NCBI GenBank assembly: GCA_003164135.1
Contig: PLSD01000053.1
Location: 22,326-86,325 of the forward strand
Source of the DNA: Acetobacteraceae bacterium
Lineage (GTDB): Bacteria > Pseudomonadota > Alphaproteobacteria > Acetobacterales > Acetobacteraceae
Reading direction: 5' to 3'
DNA: 64,000 nucleotides
Shown in pieces: positions 61,262 through 64,000 of this stretch (the first letter of the stretch is position 1; every line of letters begins with the position of its first letter). A model generated the notes under the pieces. It was not told the origin of the DNA. It made no database searches and saw only the letters and a list, made by a program, of their open reading frames with translations. The position numbers and the translations under genes were made by a program.

Positions 61262-62422
61262 ATGATTACCATGCGTCGGCAACTTTTGGGACTGGGCTTC
61301 GTCGCCGCGTCCTCACTCTTGGCCCTTCATGCGGCCCAGGCCCTGACCGGCCCCACGGCAATCCAGATTGACGGTGGCCCGCTCGGCGCGCTGCAGCTCA
61401 GCGGCGGCGTGGACGGCTATGGCTACTACCTCGGCAACACCTCCAACGGCCAGCTCGACAACGGCATCAACCTCGCCAACGGCTTGGTTGAATTGCAGAA
61501 GACCGATGGTGTCGTGCAGTTCACCGTCGAAGTTGGCTCCAACGGCGGTACCGTTACCGTGGGCGCGCCTTCCTTCAACGGCAGCGGGCACCTGGCCCAG
61601 AGCTCGACCAACAACTTCACCACCGGCCCGCTGTATGCCGGCTATGTGACCATCGCCCCAACCGGCTCGCCGGTTACTCTTTCGGCTGGCCAGCTCGGCT
61701 CGCTCGAAGGCTATGAGTCCGGCATTGACTGGAACAACGCGGTCCAGCTCACCACCGATCTCTTCTATGTTGAAAACAGTCAGGCGCGTGGCGTGCAACT
61801 GAACTACACACAGGGCCCGATCACCGCCTCCGTGCAGTTCGGCGACGGCTTCGACACCGGCGTGTTCAACTTCGTGCAGGCTCTTGCGACCTACACGATC
61901 AATAGCACCAATTCCGCCAGCATCTTCGGTGCGGCGAACCTGGGCCGCACGGGCCTGAACACCTTTGGCTACGGCGGCGGCACCACCGGCTCCTACGGCG
62001 CCAATTACGTCAACTCCGACATGATCGGCGGCTACTACAGCTACACCCAGGGCAACTTGGTCGTGGTGCCGGAAGTCCAGTACGTCGTTGCCAAGACTGA
62101 CCATAAGCTGTTCCTAGACAAGACTTCGTCCAACCTTGGCGCCGCCGTGTTCGGCGACTACGCCTTCGGCACGTCGCCCTACTCGCTGGGCGGCTGGGTT
62201 GAATACGAAAACTCCAACGGCCAGGATTTCTGGTTCGTCGCTCCGGGCTCGCAGGCTGTTGGCGCGGCGGTTGCCCCGACCTGGCAGTACAAGGACCTGT
62301 TCGCCCGTCTTAACGGCGGCGCGCTGTACCTGCTGCATAACAAGGGCTACGCCGCCTACCGCAACAACGGTACCGACAAGCTTGAGTTCATGGGCACCCT
62401 CGAAGCGGGTCTGCTCTTCTAA
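61262..62422 (+). CDS. Outer-membrane beta-barrel protein (porin-like)
   Basis: The 386-residue protein has a signal peptide (GLGFVAASSLLALHAAQA) and is rich in aromatic and glycine residues with alternating strands. It ends in phenylalanine (LEAGLLF), which matches outer-membrane insertion signals. The pattern fits BBP2-like (OmpL-type) beta-barrel proteins common in Acetobacteraceae. CAGGAGG lies 6 nt before the ATG and a clear terminator follows, so it is monocistronic and probably well expressed. It probably forms a channel; the solute is unknown. Confidence 0.82.
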   Translation: MITMRRQLLGLGFVAASSLLALHAAQALTGPTAIQIDGGPLGALQLSGGVDGYGYYLGNTSNGQLDNGINLANGLVELQKTDGVVQFTVEVGSNGGTVTVGAPSFNGSGHLAQSSTNNFTTGPLYAGYVTIAPTGSPVTLSAGQLGSLEGYESGIDWNNAVQLTTDLFYVENSQARGVQLNYTQGPITASVQFGDGFDTGVFNFVQALATYTINSTNSASIFGAANLGRTGLNTFGYGGGTTGSYGANYVNSDMIGGYYSYTQGNLVVVPEVQYVVAKTDHKLFLDKTSSNLGAAVFGDYAFGTSPYSLGGWVEYENSNGQDFWFVAPGSQAVGAAVAPTWQYKDLFARLNGGALYLLHNKGYAAYRNNGTDKLEFMGTLEAGLLF

Positions 62423-62440
62423 TCCGTTACGCTTAACGGC

Positions 62441-62479
62441 AAAACGGCCGGACCCTCGGGTCCGGCCGTTTTTGTTTTT
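62441..62479 (+). terminator. Strong rho-independent terminator of the porin gene
   Basis: AAAACGGCCGGACCC pairs perfectly with GGGTCCGGCCGTTTT around a tiny loop and is followed by a T-rich run, about 20 bases after the porin stop. It may also serve the convergent Lrp-type gene. Confidence 0.92.
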
Positions 62480-62493
62480 ACTTTTTACAATGA

Positions 62494-62955
62494 TTACAGC
62501 GGCAACTTCGCCGTCCGCTTCACCGTCCGCAGCGTCAGCGTCGATTGCACCCGGCTCACCCCCGGCACGCTGGTCAGCACCTCCGAATGCAGCCGCTCCA
62601 GATCCTCCATGTCGCGAAAAATCACCCGCAACAGATAATCCGACTGCCCCGCCAGCAAATAACACTCCTGAATCTGCGGCACGAGATTCACCTTCGCCTC
62701 GAACGCATCCAGCTTCTTGCGGTCCTGGCCATCCAGCGTGATGAAAACATAAGCCGTCCCCGGATACCCCGCCGCCTTCTGGTCCAGCACCAGATGCGTC
62801 CCGGCCACCAAGTCGCCCTGCATCAACAAATGCAGCCGCCGCAAACACGCCGAGGGCGACAAGTTCACCTTTTCCGCCAAATCCGCGTTGGAAAGCCTTC
62901 CGTCGCCCTGCAACGCATTTAAAATCTGCACATCCCGCTCATCGATCGCATTCAT
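62494..62955 (-). CDS. Lrp/AsnC-family transcriptional regulator
   Basis: The 153-residue protein has the AsnC-type HTH at the start (DERDVQILNALQGDGRLSNA, then DLAEKVNLSPSACLRRLHLL) and the RAM ligand domain (CYLLAGQSDYLLRVIFRD). It is divergent from an alanine dehydrogenase gene, matching AldR-type regulation in response to alanine or other amino acids. No ribosome site is obvious before the ATG at 62955. The pairing suggests that it controls ald; this is inference from place and family. Confidence 0.9.
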   Translation of the reverse strand: MNAIDERDVQILNALQGDGRLSNADLAEKVNLSPSACLRRLHLLMQGDLVAGTHLVLDQKAAGYPGTAYVFITLDGQDRKKLDAFEAKVNLVPQIQECYLLAGQSDYLLRVIFRDMEDLERLHSEVLTSVPGVSRVQSTLTLRTVKRTAKLPL

Positions 62956-63108
62956 TGATATAAACTTCGAATAATTTTGAATATACTAGAATAATTCTCC
63001 ATAAATTAGTAAAAGTCCACAGTATATTCGTGAAAAATTTCGCCAAATTCCGCTATTATGCACTTTATCGGCGGCCTCCCGGCAGCTTCAAACAAAAGGG
63101 ATCATGTC
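62956..63108. promoter_or_regulatory. AT-rich divergent promoter with repeated Lrp-like sites
   Basis: This 153-base gap between the Lrp-type regulator and ald contains GAATAATT at 62969 and again at 62989, exactly 20 bp apart, with a further GAATAT between them. Two-turn spacing on one face of the helix is common for Lrp/AldR binding. Promoters for both genes are likely here; none is assigned exactly. Confidence 0.55.
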
Positions 63109-64000
63109 ATGCGCATCGGTGTACCGGCTGAAATCAAGGACCATGAAGACCGCGTCGGCCTCGTGCCCGGCTCCGTTCGCGAGCTCACCCTCCGCGGCCA
63201 CGAAGTCTCGGTCGAAGCAGGCGCCGGCCACGGCATCGGCATCAGCGACGCCGACTTTGAGGCCGCCGGCGCCAAAATCGCCGCCGGACCGGACGCCATC
63301 TGGGCCAACTCGGAAATGGTCATCAAGGTCAAGGAACCTCTCGCCGTCGAGCGCAAAAAGCTCCGCCCCGGTCAGGTGCTCTTCACCTACCTCCACCTCG
63401 CCCCGGACCTGGAACAGACCAAAGACCTGCTCGCCTCCGGCGCCACCTGCATTGCCTATGAGACCGTAACCAGCCCCACCGGCGCCCTGCCGCTACTCAC
63501 GCCCATGTCCGAAGTCGCCGGCCGCATGGCCGTGCAGGTCGGCGCCCACAACCTGGAAAACGCCAACGGCGGTCGCGGCATGCTGCTCGGCGGGGTCCCC
63601 GGCGTGGCCCCCGCTGAAGTCCTGATCCTCGGCGGCGGCGTCTCCGGCGCCAACGCCGCCCTCATCGCCATCGGCATGGGTGCGGACGTCACCGTGATGG
63701 ACCGCAACATCGATGTGCTGCGCCGCCTTGTCGCCCAGCACGGCACCCGCATCAAAACCGTCTTCTCCACCCAGCACGCCATCGCGACCCACATCGCCAC
63801 CGCTGACCTCGTCATCGGCACCGTGCTCATCCCCGGCGCCGCAGCCCCCAAACTCGTCACCCGCGCCCTGCTGCAAACCATGAAAAAAGGCGCCGTCATT
63901 GTCGACGTCGCCATCGACCAGGGCGGCTGCACCGAAACCTCGCGTGCCACCACCCACTCCAACCCCACCTACGTCGTCGACGGCGTCATCCACTACTGCG
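63109..64000 (+). CDS. ald: Alanine dehydrogenase (partial, cut by right edge)
   Basis: The 297 residues seen start [20 protein letters not shown]. They have the NAD-binding [19 protein letters not shown] near residue 170, the catalytic lysine region [11 protein letters not shown] and the active-site stretch [29 protein letters not shown] follows near the edge. It converts alanine to pyruvate with NAD. AAGGGA lies about 9 nt upstream of the ATG. About 70 residues of the typical 370 are beyond the window. Confidence 0.95.
   Translation, partial: MRIGVPAEIKDHEDRVGLVPGSVRELTLRGHEVSVEAGAGHGIGISDADFEAAGAKIAAGPDAIWANSEMVIKVKEPLAVERKKLRPGQVLFTYLHLAPDLEQTKDLLASGATCIAYETVTSPTGALPLLTPMSEVAGRMAVQVGAHNLENANGGRGMLLGGVPGVAPAEVLILGGGVSGANAALIAIGMGADVTVMDRNIDVLRRLVAQHGTRIKTVFSTQHAIATHIATADLVIGTVLIPGAAAPKLVTRALLQTMKKGAVIVDVAIDQGGCTETSRATTHSNPTYVVDGVIHYC

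Overview
This window is GC-rich DNA from an alphaproteobacterium. It most resembles an acidophilic Acetobacteraceae member such as Acidiphilium, Acidocella or Acidisoma. That placement is inference from gene content and order: the zapE-sucCD-sucAB group, the radA-cvpA-purF chain, the modABC/modE-pgsA group, a Hint-domain protein, and hairpin repeats in gene gaps. No rRNA gene is present to settle it, and both window ends cut genes.

Layout. (1) 1-2274, minus strand: a 2-oxoacid:ferredoxin oxidoreductase subunit (cut by the left edge) coupled to a flavin/iron-sulfur oxidoreductase. (2) 3020-38212: a long exopolysaccharide (EPS) region with mixed strand order. It holds a GDP-mannose supply enzyme (manC), UDP-galactopyranose mutase, a polyprenyl-phosphate sugar transferase that would start the repeat unit, about seven glycosyltransferases, a Wzx-type flippase, a Wzy-type polymerase, a Wzc-type kinase/copolymerase and a Wza-type export lipoprotein. 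Decorating or trimming enzymes are three acyltransferase-3 proteins (one internally deleted), a hexapeptide acetyltransferase, a sulfotransferase, a GH16 glycanase, a GMC oxidoreductase and a PhyH-like dioxygenase. A secreted SGNH/Hint protein follows. After a decayed stretch and a tRNA-Arg comes a module of GDP-mannose 3,5-epimerase, a fucosyltransferase-like protein and a nucleotide-sugar dehydrogenase. Together these point to a Wzx/Wzy-made acidic polymer with mannose-derived sugars, possibly L-galactose and galactofuranose, carrying acyl and sulfate groups.

(3) 38273-50611 is core metabolism: a Nudix hydrolase, typA, a lytic transglycosylase, sucB, sucA, sucD, sucC, zapE and a 2OG-Fe(II) oxygenase. 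A small unrecognised ORF sits directly ahead of sucA. (4) 50608-55425 is a molybdenum block: modABC, a ModE-type regulator with a clear palindromic operator between the divergent units, then pgsA, a lipoprotein, moaD and moaE. (5) 55466-61025 is housekeeping: apt, an orphan TctC-type binding protein, radA, cvpA, purF and crcB. (6) 61262-64000 holds a beta-barrel outer-membrane protein, an Lrp-type regulator, and the start of a divergent alanine dehydrogenase gene cut by the right edge.

Points most worth a second look: a 21-base G tract just upstream of the PhyH-like gene; the epimerase/fucosyltransferase-like pair that may make and use GDP-L-galactose; the SGNH-RTX-Hint protein; the deleted acyltransferase; the dehydrogenase lacking the usual catalytic glutamate; and two routes for 2-oxoacid oxidation in one window.
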